From positions 1 through 64,000 of the forward strand of contig NZ_BEXF01000014.1 of assembly GCF_002897295.1 (NCBI RefSeq): a DNA stretch of 64,000 bases. The letters run 5' to 3'. Shown in pieces: positions 43,689 through 53,532 of the stretch (position 1 is the stretch's first letter; each line of letters starts with the position of its first letter). Below the pieces are notes generated by a model that saw nothing but the letters and a program-made list of their open reading frames with translations, was not told the origin of the DNA and did no database searches. A program made the position numbers and the translations under genes. The stretch comes from Brevibacillus reuszeri (GTDB lineage Bacteria > Bacillota > Bacilli > Brevibacillales > Brevibacillaceae).

Positions 43689-43728
43689 CAAAAAGCTACC
43701 CATATCACTAATGTGGGTAGCTTTTTGT
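43689..43728. terminator. Bidirectional terminator
   Basis: CAAAAAGCTACCCA / TGGGTAGCTTTTTG perfect stem between convergent genes. Confidence 0.93.
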
Positions 43729-43743
43729 TGTAGCAAGCATGAT

Positions 43744-44859
43744 TTAAACCAGATTTTCAGGGTTCAAGCCTTCTAGCTCTGGCAGTACAAAGCGTCCGTC
43801 TTTGCGGATCAGGACATCATCAAACCAGATTTCGCCGCCTCCGTATTCAGGACGTTGGATTTGCACCAGATCCCAGTGAACAGAGGAACGGTTTCCGTTA
43901 TCGGCTACTGTATACGCATTACCTGGCGTGAAGTGGAAGCTGCCTGCGATTTTTTCATCGAACAGGATGTCCAGCATCGGGTGCAGGATGTGCGGGTTAA
44001 AGCCAATCGCAAACTCACCGATGTAGCGAGCGCCTTCATCTGTATCGAGAATCTCGTTCAGAGCTTTTGTATTGGAGCTTGTTGCCTCTACGATTTTTCC
44101 TTCTTTGAATGTGAACTGAACATCCGTGAAGGAAATGCCATGATAGTTCGTAGCGGCGTTGTAGAAGATCGTTCCTTCTACAGAGTCACGCACAGGAGCA
44201 GTGTAGACCTCACCGTCTGGAATGTTGCGTTTGCCATCGCATTTTACTGCGTTTATGCCTTTGATGGAGAAGCGCAGGTCTGTGTTTGGACCGACGATAC
44301 GCACGCGGTCTGTGCGATCCATCAGCTCTTTTAGTGGTGTCATCGCTCTGGACATTTTTTCATAGTCCAGGTTGCAAACGGAGAAGTAGAAGTCTTCGAA
44401 GTTCTCCAGACTCATGCCAGACAGCTGGGCCATGGATTTGTTCGGATAGCGGAGCACTACCCAGCGTTTGTTCGGCACGCGCTCGTTCGTATGTACTGGC
44501 TGGTAGAGGATGCGCGAGTAGATACCCATCTTGTCTTCCGGAACATCTGCAAGCTCATTGATGTTGTCATAGGCACGGATTGCAATGTACGCGTCCATGT
44601 CCTTCATCCGGTCATACTCGTACTTGGCCATGAGTGCCATATGCTCTTCGCTTGTACCCTGGTAGAGTGCGCGAAGAATTTCCTGATCTTTAAGAGTGAC
44701 CAAAGGGAGAGCGCCTACCGCAAACGATTCACGGACGAGAGCGCGTACCAATTCAGGCTGCAGACCTGTATTTTCAATCAGTACTTTTTCTCCTTTTTGC
44801 AAATTGAGTGAATAGCGGACGAGACGGCTGGCTAATTCATTGATGCGTGGATCTGCCAT
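43744..44859 (-). CDS. Aminopeptidase, M29 family (AmpS/PepS)
   Basis: A 371-residue cytoplasmic metallo-aminopeptidase. Family features are the N-terminal LASRLVRYSLNLQKGEKVLI, the middle GTNTDLRFSIKG-like block (VGPNTDLRFSIKG), NIPDGEVYTAPVRDSVEGTI and the C-terminal YGGGEIWFDDVLIRKDGRF. It releases N-terminal residues from peptides and belongs to peptide turnover. TGGAGGTT precedes the ATG. A gap of 116 bases separates it from the next minus-strand gene, so it is probably a unit of its own. Confidence 0.95.
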   Translation of the reverse strand: MADPRINELASRLVRYSLNLQKGEKVLIENTGLQPELVRALVRESFAVGALPLVTLKDQEILRALYQGTSEEHMALMAKYEYDRMKDMDAYIAIRAYDNINELADVPEDKMGIYSRILYQPVHTNERVPNKRWVVLRYPNKSMAQLSGMSLENFEDFYFSVCNLDYEKMSRAMTPLKELMDRTDRVRIVGPNTDLRFSIKGINAVKCDGKRNIPDGEVYTAPVRDSVEGTIFYNAATNYHGISFTDVQFTFKEGKIVEATSSNTKALNEILDTDEGARYIGEFAIGFNPHILHPMLDILFDEKIAGSFHFTPGNAYTVADNGNRSSVHWDLVQIQRPEYGGGEIWFDDVLIRKDGRFVLPELEGLNPENLV

Positions 44860-44975
44860 TTTTACGCAACCTCCATAGATAGAAAATATGTAGCAAGTTC
44901 AGGCTTCGATAGAAGTTTTTTTACTGCTATTATGGCACAGCTACCTACAGGCTCGCTAGTAGATTATGCAAGGGC

Positions 44976-46175
44976 TTACAAGCAGGCTTCGTAGATCGCG
45001 ATGATGTCTTCTGCATTCAGCTTTCGGGAGCTTGGCAGGTAGCCGACGCCTCTTCCGCCGATATGGACAGCTTCGTCAGCCATTCGCGAAATGACCTCGC
45101 GCGTTACTCCAAAATCGGACAGCTTCTCTGTAATGCCCATGCGCTCATACCAGTGACGGACAGCTTCGATCGTGGCACGAGCCGCATTTTGTGTGTCTTC
45201 TTCGGTGACACCTAAGCAGCTTCGTCCCATGCGTGCCAGCCGTTCCGGGCGATCAGGCAAAATGACCTGTTCGAAATAAGGAAGTGACAGGATAGCTAGT
45301 CCACGACCGTGCGCCATATCAAAAATTCCGCTTAACGGGTGCTCAATCCCGTGCAGTGGCATGCCAGCACCCCGACCGCCTGCTGCGAATGGACTGATTC
45401 CGAGTGTACTCGCCCACAATAGGGTCGACCGTGCCTCTTCATGGTCAGGCTGCTCGATGGCAGTAAGTGAATGCTCAACAACCAATCGAATCAATGTCTC
45501 GGAGATACCGTCCTGCACATTCGTTTTGTCTGCACTGATCAAATAGTTTTCAAATAGATGGGAAAAAATATCTGCACATGATTCAGCCGTGACGCGAGCC
45601 GGAACAGTGAACGTGATGGAAGGATCGAGGATTGCAATTTTGGGATAAAGGGCTGGCCCGTAAAATGAAGATTTTTCATGGGTGTCCCAGTGGGTCAGGA
45701 CACTGATGCTGTTTGCTTCTGAGCCTGTAGCTGCCACGGTAGGGACAGTCATGAGCGGCAATGCTTCCATTACAGGTACAAGCAGTTGACTTGAACCAGT
45801 CGGATTCCCGCGCATGTAGTCATAGATTGGACGCCCGGTCTTGGCAGCTGCTGCAATCGCTTTGGAGGCGTCCATCACGGAACCGCCACCAACTGCCAGG
45901 ATGAAATCACACTGATGCTCACGTGCCAGTGCAGCTCCCGCATCTACGGTAGCAGTCCGCGGATTGGGCTCGATTTTGTCAAACAAGACATACTCTACTT
46001 GTGCTTCTTTTAAAAGGGTCTGCACGCGTTCCAAGAGGCCAGTGCGCTTGGCAGCGCTCCCGCCTGTGACAAGCAGTGCTTTGTGACCAATCGTTTTGGC
46101 TTCCTGTCCCAATCGTTTTAATTCACCCATACCGAAGTAGATAAGGGTAGGAAAAGATACCTCAAACGGAAACAT
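44976..46175 (-). CDS. Iron-containing alcohol dehydrogenase family protein
   Basis: A 399-residue group III dehydrogenase. The Rossmann-type NAD(P) loop is in LAVGGGSVMDASKAIAAAAKT, and metal-ligand candidates are in AESCADIFSHLFENYL and MPLHGIEHPLSGIFDMAHGRGLA. Such enzymes reduce aldehydes or ketones such as butanal; substrate unknown here. It stands between the M29 peptidase and the chemoreceptor without close spacing. Confidence 0.93.
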   Translation of the reverse strand: MFPFEVSFPTLIYFGMGELKRLGQEAKTIGHKALLVTGGSAAKRTGLLERVQTLLKEAQVEYVLFDKIEPNPRTATVDAGAALAREHQCDFILAVGGGSVMDASKAIAAAAKTGRPIYDYMRGNPTGSSQLLVPVMEALPLMTVPTVAATGSEANSISVLTHWDTHEKSSFYGPALYPKIAILDPSITFTVPARVTAESCADIFSHLFENYLISADKTNVQDGISETLIRLVVEHSLTAIEQPDHEEARSTLLWASTLGISPFAAGGRGAGMPLHGIEHPLSGIFDMAHGRGLAILSLPYFEQVILPDRPERLARMGRSCLGVTEEDTQNAARATIEAVRHWYERMGITEKLSDFGVTREVISRMADEAVHIGGRGVGYLPSSRKLNAEDIIAIYEACL

Positions 46176-46251
46176 CTTTTATTCCTTCTTTCGCGAAAAG
46201 GTTACACCGAACCTTAGTTTATCACAAAAAAAGAATACGGGCTTACGTCAG

Positions 46252-47964
46252 TCATGCAACCCGAAACTTTTCGCTAATCTCATGAAGACGCTTTGACAAT
46301 ACTTGCAAATCATCTGCTAGCTGACGTGACCTCTCTATAGAAGAAAGCTGCTCGCATGATGCCTGCCACATCTCCTCTGTGCTGCTTTTTGTCTCCTGGG
46401 AGATGGCGACGAAGGTTTCCAACGATTGATCCACTTCATTCAAGCCAATCGATATCATTTCAAGTCCTGCATGGGCAGCGTGCAGCTCGCCAGTCGTCTG
46501 ATCTACTGCGTCTTTCATTTGCATGAAGGACTGTTCTGCTTCGGAAAGCTTCATTTTGCTTTGCTGAAGCTGGGTACTAGCCAGAATGCTTTCACTAGAG
46601 ATTGTATTTGTTTCGGTTTGCACCTGCGTCATGATGCTTGTAATCTGAATAGTCGCCTTCTCCGATTCATTAGCCAGCTTGGTTACTTCATCTGCCACTA
46701 CAGCAAAGCCTCTGCCATACTCTCCTGCACGCGCCGCTTCGATCGCTGCATTCATCGCGAGCAGCTTGGTCTGTCTGGCGATCGCTTGTATCAACAAAAT
46801 TATCTGACCGATTGATTCCGATTGCAGGCGAAGATGTGCCATCCGTTTATCCAGCTGGGCATAAGTCTCGGCAAAGGCAGCTATCGTAGAGGTCAGGTCG
46901 GAAATTCGCTCATGACCCGATTTTGTCGCACGCTCCATCTGTACTCCTGCTTGCAAAATGGAGTTGATTCGAAAGAAAAGCTCATCCAAGCCTTTTTTCA
47001 TTTCGTGGAAGGTGTTGTTAGCTGTTTCTGTGGAGACAGCCGTTTGCTCTACACCCTTATTTACGGATTCAAGCCGAATAGCAAGAAGGGAGGAGAGCTG
47101 GCTCGTATCGTCGGCATTTTGCTGGATATGCACCCCACCTTGCCCTAGCTCAACCATCATCTTTTGCATTTCCCGAATCATCTGGGCCATCTGCGTGATC
47201 ATATGGTTGAAGCTGTCTGAGATAGAACGGATTTCAGGTCCCTCGTGCTGCATGTCCAATCGCTGAGTCAAATCTCCAAAGCTTACCTGCTGCATGCTTT
47301 TTGTCATGACAGAAAAGGGAGCTGTGATTCCCTTGGTGATAAACCAGCAAATGACGGCAGAGAGAAGGAGGCTGCCAGCCACAGTCAGCAGGATGAGTCT
47401 GGTTGTCTGATGCAGCGGTCCAAGGTATTGATCCTGCAAGACATCAAGTACATAAATCATATTTTCATCAGGAGAATGGGTAAAAGCCAATGTATGTATG
47501 ACGCCGTCAACAGGCAAATGGAGGACACCAAAGCGCTCCGCCTCCAGTTGAGAGGCTACTTCCTTGGGAATCGTGATGGGTTTGTTGGTTACGTTAGTAA
47601 TGGGGTTAAACGCACCGTCAGATACTATAAACTGCTGAACGGTAAGACCTTCTTGAGCGAGACTTTCCCGCTGCTGCACCAGCTCGAATTCCAAACGCTT
47701 TTGATAGGTTGCTTCATCAGCGGCAAACATGAATTTCATGAGAGAAATCTTTTCTATGATTTTATCGGTTTCCGAATCGAGCCTTGCTTCCATTTGGGTA
47801 ACGATCATGCTCTTCACCTGAATGTAGAAGGTTCCGCCGATGATGCCTGAAGCAGTAAGGAGAATGGCAAGTAGTGGGAACATTATTTTCGTGCCGAGCC
47901 GGGTACGTCTATTTAGCTGGAAAAAAGGTGAAAGAAGAGTAGAAAATAATGTCTGAGTCTTCAA
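46252..47964 (-). CDS. Methyl-accepting chemotaxis protein
   Basis: A 570-residue transmembrane receptor. A first helix at about residues 29-49 is followed by a periplasm-equivalent sensor part of about 135 residues, a second helix near residue 190-210 and a HAMP domain. The C-terminal signalling domain has the hairpin tip RQTKLLAMNAAIEAARAGE and GRGFAVVADEVTKLA in which all methylation-type helices run on. The start is TTG behind GGGGGA. The ligand is unknown. It is the last minus-strand gene before purC. Confidence 0.93.
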   Translation of the reverse strand: MKTQTLFSTLLSPFFQLNRRTRLGTKIMFPLLAILLTASGIIGGTFYIQVKSMIVTQMEARLDSETDKIIEKISLMKFMFAADEATYQKRLEFELVQQRESLAQEGLTVQQFIVSDGAFNPITNVTNKPITIPKEVASQLEAERFGVLHLPVDGVIHTLAFTHSPDENMIYVLDVLQDQYLGPLHQTTRLILLTVAGSLLLSAVICWFITKGITAPFSVMTKSMQQVSFGDLTQRLDMQHEGPEIRSISDSFNHMITQMAQMIREMQKMMVELGQGGVHIQQNADDTSQLSSLLAIRLESVNKGVEQTAVSTETANNTFHEMKKGLDELFFRINSILQAGVQMERATKSGHERISDLTSTIAAFAETYAQLDKRMAHLRLQSESIGQIILLIQAIARQTKLLAMNAAIEAARAGEYGRGFAVVADEVTKLANESEKATIQITSIMTQVQTETNTISSESILASTQLQQSKMKLSEAEQSFMQMKDAVDQTTGELHAAHAGLEMISIGLNEVDQSLETFVAISQETKSSTEEMWQASCEQLSSIERSRQLADDLQVLSKRLHEISEKFRVA

Positions 47965-48085
47965 GAAAAATCCCCCTAATCAAATTAACAATGCTACTAG
48001 GACTATTGTAAGGAGAAAGTGTAGAGCTAGTGTGGAGGGTATGTAAACGAATGTTTACAAATAAAACACAATGCAATTTACGCCA

Positions 48086-48177
48086 AAAACCGAACGTTTG
48101 TCGAAGTGTGATTCTGCTTTTTTCGTTGATAAATGCGTATGATTGTGTTTTAATGTATTTGAAACGTTCGTGTATTT
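48086..48177 (+). promoter_or_regulatory. purC promoter with two PurBox-like sites
   Basis: AAAACCGAACGTT (48086-48098) matches the PurR box. TTGATA (48126-48131) and TTTAAT (48149-48154) are 17 bases apart. A reverse box with core GTTCG (48166) begins 11 bases after the -10. Promoter hexamers, spacing and downstream box are the same as for purH. Confidence 0.75.
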
Positions 48178-48218
48178 ACCGTAACTTAACCTTTTTACCT
48201 AGGAAGGTGACTCCTACA

Positions 48219-48938
48219 GTGGAAAAACAAGAACAACTCTACGAAGGCAAGGCGAAACGTATTTATCGGACATCAGTGCCTGATCAATACTGGGTGGAGT
48301 ATAAAGACGACGCAACGGCATTCAATGGAGAGAAACGGGCGCAAATCACCGGAAAAGGTGAGCTGAACAATCGCATCACCGCTATTTTCTTCACGATGCT
48401 GAAAGAGAGTGGCATCGACAACCATTTTGTTCGCCTGCTGTCTGCAAACGAGCAGGTCGTACGAAAAGTGGAGATTATTCCTTTGGAGGTAGTCGTGCGC
48501 AATATCGCGGCTGGCTCACTAGCCAAACGCCTGGGAATGGAAGAAGGTACTGCACTTCCACAGCCGGTTGTTGAGTTTTACTACAAGGACGACGCACTAG
48601 GTGATCCGCTGGTGAATGCTTCCCACATCAAGGTGCTGGGAATCGCTAGCGAAAGCGACCAAGCGACTCTTGAGCGTATGGGGCTTGAAGTCAATGAAGT
48701 CCTGCGCCCATATTTGCGGGAGCGTGGCATTACACTGGTCGACTTTAAGCTTGAATTTGGCAAAACTGCGGATGGGGAGATTCTCCTCGCCGATGAAATA
48801 TCGCCGGACACATGCCGGTTCTGGGATTCAGAAACGAACGAGAAGCTGGATAAAGACCGCTTCCGTCGGGATTTGGGCAACGTAGAAGAAGCGTATCAAG
48901 AAATGCTTAAGAGACTGGGAGGAGACGTACATGTTTAA
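48219..48938 (+). CDS. purC: SAICAR synthetase
   Basis: A 239-residue PurC joining CAIR and aspartate. Typical blocks are LYEGKAKRIYRT at the N-terminus, VPLEVVVRN-like IIPLEVVVRNIAAGSLAKR, and LADEISPDTCRFWD. The start is GTG 48219, since AGGAAGGTG stands nine bases before it and the product has the family length; the open frame from 48030 crosses the promoter. It leads the purCSQLFMN block and overlaps purS by eight bases. Confidence 0.97.
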   Translation: MEKQEQLYEGKAKRIYRTSVPDQYWVEYKDDATAFNGEKRAQITGKGELNNRITAIFFTMLKESGIDNHFVRLLSANEQVVRKVEIIPLEVVVRNIAAGSLAKRLGMEEGTALPQPVVEFYYKDDALGDPLVNASHIKVLGIASESDQATLERMGLEVNEVLRPYLRERGITLVDFKLEFGKTADGEILLADEISPDTCRFWDSETNEKLDKDRFRRDLGNVEEAYQEMLKRLGGDVHV

Positions 48939-49179
48939 AGCTGTTGTTTATGTAACTTTGCGCGAGAGCGTGCTTGATCCACAAGGCCATGCAGTAAAAG
49001 GTGCTTTGCACACACTCGGATTTGATGAAGTAAACAATGCACGCATCGGTAAATATATGGAGCTCACGCTGGATACAAAAGACCGTGCTCAGGCAGAAGA
49101 ACGTGTACGTGAAATGTGCGAAAAGCTGCTGGCCAACACGGTGGTTGAAGACTATCGCTTTGAGATCGTGGAGGGCTAA
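48931..49179 (+). CDS. purS: FGAM synthase subunit PurS
   Basis: An 82-residue small subunit that links PurL and PurQ into the Gram-positive FGAM synthase complex. YVTLRESVLDPQGHAVKGAL and the helical MELTLDTKDRAQAEERVREMCEKLL-like second half are family features. It is coupled to purC by overlap, and purQ follows after three bases. Confidence 0.97.
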   Translation: MFKAVVYVTLRESVLDPQGHAVKGALHTLGFDEVNNARIGKYMELTLDTKDRAQAEERVREMCEKLLANTVVEDYRFEIVEG

Positions 49180-49182
49180 TAA

Positions 49183-49875
49183 ATGCGAGTAGCGGTTATC
49201 GTTTTTCCAGGTTCCAATGCTGACATCGACTTGTACAACGCAGTTGAGGATGTAATGGGTGTGCCGGTTGATTACGTGTGGCACTCTGATACCGACCTTT
49301 CTCAGTATGATGCGATTCTGTTGCCAGGTGGCTTCTCTTATGGCGACTACTTGCGCTGTGGTGCAGTTGCTCGCTTTTCTCCAGTCATGGAGCAAGTAGT
49401 GAAGGCGGCAGAAGCAGGCAAGCTGGTCATGGGAATCTGTAACGGATTCCAAATTCTGACCGAGGTAGGCCTTTTGCCAGGCGTTCTGTTGCGCAACACT
49501 TCACTCAAGTTCCGTTGCAAGCTGTCGGGACTGCGTGTAGAAAATAACCAAACCGCGTTTACTCTTGATTACGCGGCAGGGGAAGAAATTCAAATTCCGA
49601 TCGCACATGGCGAAGGAAACTACTACTGTGATGATGAGACACTGGAAAAGCTTAAAGCGGGCAATCAGATTGTATTCCGCTACCATGGCGAAAATCCGAA
49701 TGGCTCTCTTGAAGATATTGCAGGAATTTGCAACGAAAAAGGCAATGTGCTGGGCATGATGCCTCACCCGGAGCGTGCTGTGCATACATGGATGACCTCC
49801 GATGACGGCCGCCGCATGTTTACCTCGATCCTGAAGACGTGGAGGGAAAAAAGCAGTGTCACAACTCACGCATAA
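49183..49875 (+). CDS. purQ: FGAM synthase glutaminase subunit
   Basis: A 230-residue class I glutamine amidotransferase supplying ammonia for FGAM synthesis. VIVFPGSNADIDLYNAV at the start, the nucleophile Cys in VMGICNGFQIL near residue 86, and MMPHPERA with the catalytic His near the end are visible. It overlaps purL by 20 bases. Confidence 0.97.
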   Translation: MRVAVIVFPGSNADIDLYNAVEDVMGVPVDYVWHSDTDLSQYDAILLPGGFSYGDYLRCGAVARFSPVMEQVVKAAEAGKLVMGICNGFQILTEVGLLPGVLLRNTSLKFRCKLSGLRVENNQTAFTLDYAAGEEIQIPIAHGEGNYYCDDETLEKLKAGNQIVFRYHGENPNGSLEDIAGICNEKGNVLGMMPHPERAVHTWMTSDDGRRMFTSILKTWREKSSVTTHA

Positions 49876-52099
49876 AGAACCGACAGCTGAACAAATTGCA
49901 GAACAAAAGATCTATCGTGAAATTGGTCTGACAGAGGAAGAATACCAGCGTGTAGTCGATATCCTCGGCCGTAAACCGAACTGGACGGAGACAGGTCTTT
50001 ACAGCGTTATGTGGTCTGAGCACTGCTCCTATAAAAACTCCAAGCCTGTTCTGCGCCGCTTCCCGACTAAGGGACCTCGCGTTTTGCAAGGACCAGGGGA
50101 AGGTGCGGGTATCGTAGACATTGGCGATAACCAAGCCGTTGTTTTCAAAATCGAAAGCCATAACCACCCATCTGCAATCGAGCCGTACCAAGGCGCTGCG
50201 ACTGGTGTGGGCGGAATCATCCGTGACGTATTCTCCATGGGTGCTCGTCCGATTGCTGTACTGAACTCGCTTCGTTTCGGGGAGCTGACTACTCCTCGCG
50301 TAAAATATTTGTTTGAGCACGTAGTTGCTGGTATCGCAGGGTACGGCAACTGCATCGGGATTCCTACTGTAGGCGGCGAGGTCAACTTCGATCCTACTTA
50401 TGAAGGAAATCCTCTCGTCAACGCTATGTGTGTTGGTCTGATTGACCACGAGAAGATTCAAAAAGGGGTAGCCTCTGGTATTGGCAACCCAGTGATTTAC
50501 GTTGGTTCCAGCACAGGACGCGATGGTATTCACGGAGCGACTTTTGCTTCTGAAGAGCTGACCGAAGAATCCGAGAAAAAACGTCCTGCTGTGCAAGTAG
50601 GCGATCCATTCATGGAAAAGCTGCTTCTTGAAGCATGCCTGGAGCTGATCGACACAGGTATCGTCGTAGGGATTCAGGACATGGGCGCGGCAGGCCTTAC
50701 CAGCTCCAGCTCTGAGATGGCTTCCAAAGCAGGAAACGGTATCGAGATGAATTTGGATTTGGTGCCACAGCGTGAAGTAGGTATGTCTGCCTATGAAATG
50801 ATGCTCTCTGAATCTCAAGAGCGTATGCTCGTTGTCGTGGAAAAAGGCAAGGAAGCAGAAGCCATTGCGATTTTTGACAAATGGGGCTTGGCGTCCGCTG
50901 TCGTGGGTAAAGTAACAGAAGACAGCAAGCTGCGTCTATTGCACAAAGGCGAAGTCGTAGCAGAAGTACCAGTAGACAGCTTGGCTGATGATGCGCCTGT
51001 ATACCATCGCCCATCTGCGGTACCTGCTTATTACGAAGCAAACGCAAAAGTAGATGTTCTTGCAGGAATCGCCGAGCCAGCTGATTTGAACGAAGCATTG
51101 AAAAGCCTTTTGGCACAACCAACTGTTGCGAACAAAGCATGGGTTTACGAGCAGTACGACCATATCGTTCGTGCCAATACTGCTGTAAAACCAGGCTCTG
51201 ATGCTGCTGTCGTGATGGTGCGCGGAACACGCAAAGCACTCGCGATGTCGACAGATTGCAACGGACGCTATGTTTACCTCGATCCAAAAGTCGGAGGTGC
51301 GATCGCTGTAGCAGAATCTGCGCGCAACGTAGTATGCTCGGGTGCAGAACCACTTGCGATTACAGACTGCCTCAACTTCGGAAGCCCGGAAAAGCCAGAA
51401 GTATTTTGGCAGTTCGAGAAATCATGCGAGGGTATGAGCGAAGCGTGCGTAGCACTGGACGCACCGGTTATCGGCGGAAACGTTTCTTTCTATAATGAAC
51501 GCAGCGGTGACGCCATCTATCCGACTCCAACTGTCGGCATGGTTGGTTTGATCACAGATGTTGACCATATCACAACTCAAGATTTCAAAAACGAAGGCGA
51601 TGTCATCATCTTGCTCGGCGAAACTTTCGCAGAGCTAGGTGGATCTGAGTATCAAAAGCTGGCTACAGGCTCGATCTCTGGTAGACCGCCACAAATTGAT
51701 CTGAACAAGGAAGCAGCTGTTCAAAAGCTCGTTTTGACTGCTATCCGCAAAGGTCTGGTAAGCTCGGCTCACGATCTGTCCGAAGGCGGTTTGGGTGTAG
51801 CTTTGGCAGAGTCTTGCTTCGGCAAAAACGTGGGCGCACAAGTGTCGCTGGATTCCGAGCTGCGTCATGATGTTCTTTTGTTTAGTGAGTCGCAGTCTCG
51901 CATTTTGCTCAGTGCATCCAAAGAGCAGGCAGCAGCGATTCTCGCATTGGCAGGTGAGCATGGCGTACCGGCAAAAGAGATCGGAACCATCGGTGGCGAG
52001 CGCCTAATAGTGAATGTGAACGGCAGTGAAGCGATCAATGCTTCTATTCAAGAGGTGAAAGCAGCCTGGAAGGATGCGATTCCATGTTTGATCGGTTAA
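49856..52099 (+). CDS. purL: FGAM synthase synthetase subunit
   Basis: A 747-residue small-type PurL that phosphorylates FGAR and accepts ammonia from PurQ. WSEHCSYKNSKPVLR, KIESHNHPSAIEPYQGAATG, and QDMGAAGLTSSSSEMA are family signatures in the first half, with a second pseudo-symmetric half. It starts with GTG inside purQ and overlaps purF by 16 bases, giving a tightly coupled operon. Confidence 0.97.
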   Translation: MSQLTHKEPTAEQIAEQKIYREIGLTEEEYQRVVDILGRKPNWTETGLYSVMWSEHCSYKNSKPVLRRFPTKGPRVLQGPGEGAGIVDIGDNQAVVFKIESHNHPSAIEPYQGAATGVGGIIRDVFSMGARPIAVLNSLRFGELTTPRVKYLFEHVVAGIAGYGNCIGIPTVGGEVNFDPTYEGNPLVNAMCVGLIDHEKIQKGVASGIGNPVIYVGSSTGRDGIHGATFASEELTEESEKKRPAVQVGDPFMEKLLLEACLELIDTGIVVGIQDMGAAGLTSSSSEMASKAGNGIEMNLDLVPQREVGMSAYEMMLSESQERMLVVVEKGKEAEAIAIFDKWGLASAVVGKVTEDSKLRLLHKGEVVAEVPVDSLADDAPVYHRPSAVPAYYEANAKVDVLAGIAEPADLNEALKSLLAQPTVANKAWVYEQYDHIVRANTAVKPGSDAAVVMVRGTRKALAMSTDCNGRYVYLDPKVGGAIAVAESARNVVCSGAEPLAITDCLNFGSPEKPEVFWQFEKSCEGMSEACVALDAPVIGGNVSFYNERSGDAIYPTPTVGMVGLITDVDHITTQDFKNEGDVIILLGETFAELGGSEYQKLATGSISGRPPQIDLNKEAAVQKLVLTAIRKGLVSSAHDLSEGGLGVALAESCFGKNVGAQVSLDSELRHDVLLFSESQSRILLSASKEQAAAILALAGEHGVPAKEIGTIGGERLIVNVNGSEAINASIQEVKAAWKDAIPCLIG

Positions 52100-53502
52100 T
52101 CTGGGACAAACTGAATGAAGAATGTGGTGTCTTTGGCATTTACAACCACCAGGAAGCATCCCAATTAACGTACCTGGGGCTTCATGCCCTTCAGCATCGC
52201 GGTCAGGAGAGCGCAGGCATTTGCGCCTCCGACGGCGAGAAGTGGTATAAGCATCGCGGAATGGGACTCGTATCTGAAGCGTTTGGCAAGGGTGATCTGG
52301 AGAAATTCAAAGGTCATATTGCCATTGGTCATACTCGGTACACAACTGCCGGGTCCAGCAAAATCGAAAATGCACAGCCGCTGTTTTTCCGTTACGCGCA
52401 AGGCAGCATGGCTGTAGCTCACAACGGTAACCTGGTGAATGCGGCTGTTCTCAGAAAAGAGCTGGAAGCAAAAGGCTCCATTTTCCAAACGACCAGCGAT
52501 ACAGAAGTAATCGCCCACCTGATCGCGCGCTCCGAAAGCCGTGACTTGCCTGGGGCAGTAAGAGATGCACTTCAGCACATTAAAGGTGCTTATGCACTTC
52601 TCGTCATGAACGAAAATCAACTGGTTATCGCGCTTGATCCAAATGGATTGCGTCCGTTGTCTTTGGGACGATTGGGAGACGCGATTACCGTTGCCTCGGA
52701 GACCTGTGCTTTTGACATTATCGGAGCGCAGTACTGGCGCGATGTTCAGCCAGGTGAGCTGATTGTCATTGATAAAAATGGCGTGAGTGAATCGAAGTTC
52801 ACCGAGACTACACAGCGCTCGATCTGCACGTTTGAATACATTTATTTTGCACGTTCTGACAGCGACATCGATGGAATCAACGTACACATGGCACGCAAGC
52901 GTCTCGGCAAACAGCTGGCTTTGGAGTCGGCGATTGAGGCAGATGTCGTGACAGGTGTACCTGACTCCAGCATTTCCGCAGCGATTGGCTTTGCGGAAGC
53001 GACAGGGATTCCATATGAAATCGGATTGATCAAAAACCGCTATGTTGGTCGCACGTTTATCCAGCCGAGCCAGGAGCTTCGCGAGCGCGCTGTTTACCTC
53101 AAGCTCTCTGCTGTACGCAAGGTAGTCGAAGGAAAACGCGTGGTCATGATTGACGATTCGATCGTTCGCGGTACGACCAGCAATCGGATTGTGCGTATGC
53201 TGCGTGAGGCGGGAGCCAAGGAAGTTCACGTACGCATCAGCTCTCCGCCAGTCATGAATTCCTGCTTCTATGGCATTGATACGTCGACTCGGGATGAGCT
53301 GATCGCGGCAACCAAATCCATTGAGGAAATCCGCCAAATCATTGAAGCAGATTCGTTGTCCTTCTTGTCAGTCGAAGGCATGATTGAAGCAATCGGGCGT
53401 CAGGATTCGGCTCCGAATAAAGGACACTGCCTCGCATGCTTTACCGGGGAATATCCGACTGAGATTGAATTTGAAGAGGCGCTACCTGCGCTCAAATGCT
53501 AA
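52084..53502 (+). CDS. purF: Amidophosphoribosyltransferase
   Basis: A 472-residue enzyme for the committed step from PRPP and glutamine to phosphoribosylamine. The Ntn nucleophile is Cys14 (NEE-CGVFGIYNH) after a short 13-residue propeptide, as in the B. subtilis type. The PRPP-binding loop is VVMIDDSIVRGTTSNRI. Cys residues near the C-terminus (HCLAC) and earlier (NSCFYG) fit the 4Fe-4S form of the enzyme. Feedback inhibition by nucleotides is known for the family. Confidence 0.97.
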   Translation: MFDRLIWDKLNEECGVFGIYNHQEASQLTYLGLHALQHRGQESAGICASDGEKWYKHRGMGLVSEAFGKGDLEKFKGHIAIGHTRYTTAGSSKIENAQPLFFRYAQGSMAVAHNGNLVNAAVLRKELEAKGSIFQTTSDTEVIAHLIARSESRDLPGAVRDALQHIKGAYALLVMNENQLVIALDPNGLRPLSLGRLGDAITVASETCAFDIIGAQYWRDVQPGELIVIDKNGVSESKFTETTQRSICTFEYIYFARSDSDIDGINVHMARKRLGKQLALESAIEADVVTGVPDSSISAAIGFAEATGIPYEIGLIKNRYVGRTFIQPSQELRERAVYLKLSAVRKVVEGKRVVMIDDSIVRGTTSNRIVRMLREAGAKEVHVRISSPPVMNSCFYGIDTSTRDELIAATKSIEEIRQIIEADSLSFLSVEGMIEAIGRQDSAPNKGHCLACFTGEYPTEIEFEEALPALKC

Positions 53503-53532
53503 TACAAGGAACCTCTGGTAGGGGGAGAAACG

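Noticed and set aside
24352..44920. Shared CGATAGAAGTTTT stretch near 24357 and 44903
   Set aside because: The match is short, AT-rich and lies in opposite contexts (plus-strand promoter of bceR, upstream of a minus-strand peptidase gene). It is not stronger than chance as far as I can judge.
52165..53337. 390-codon open frame on the minus strand inside purF
   Set aside because: It is antisense to a fully convincing purF gene, has no recognisable motif, and is the kind of shadow frame produced by codon bias. The same holds for 7186-8232 (guaA), 30217-31254 (peptide-binding protein) and 49859-50818 (purL).
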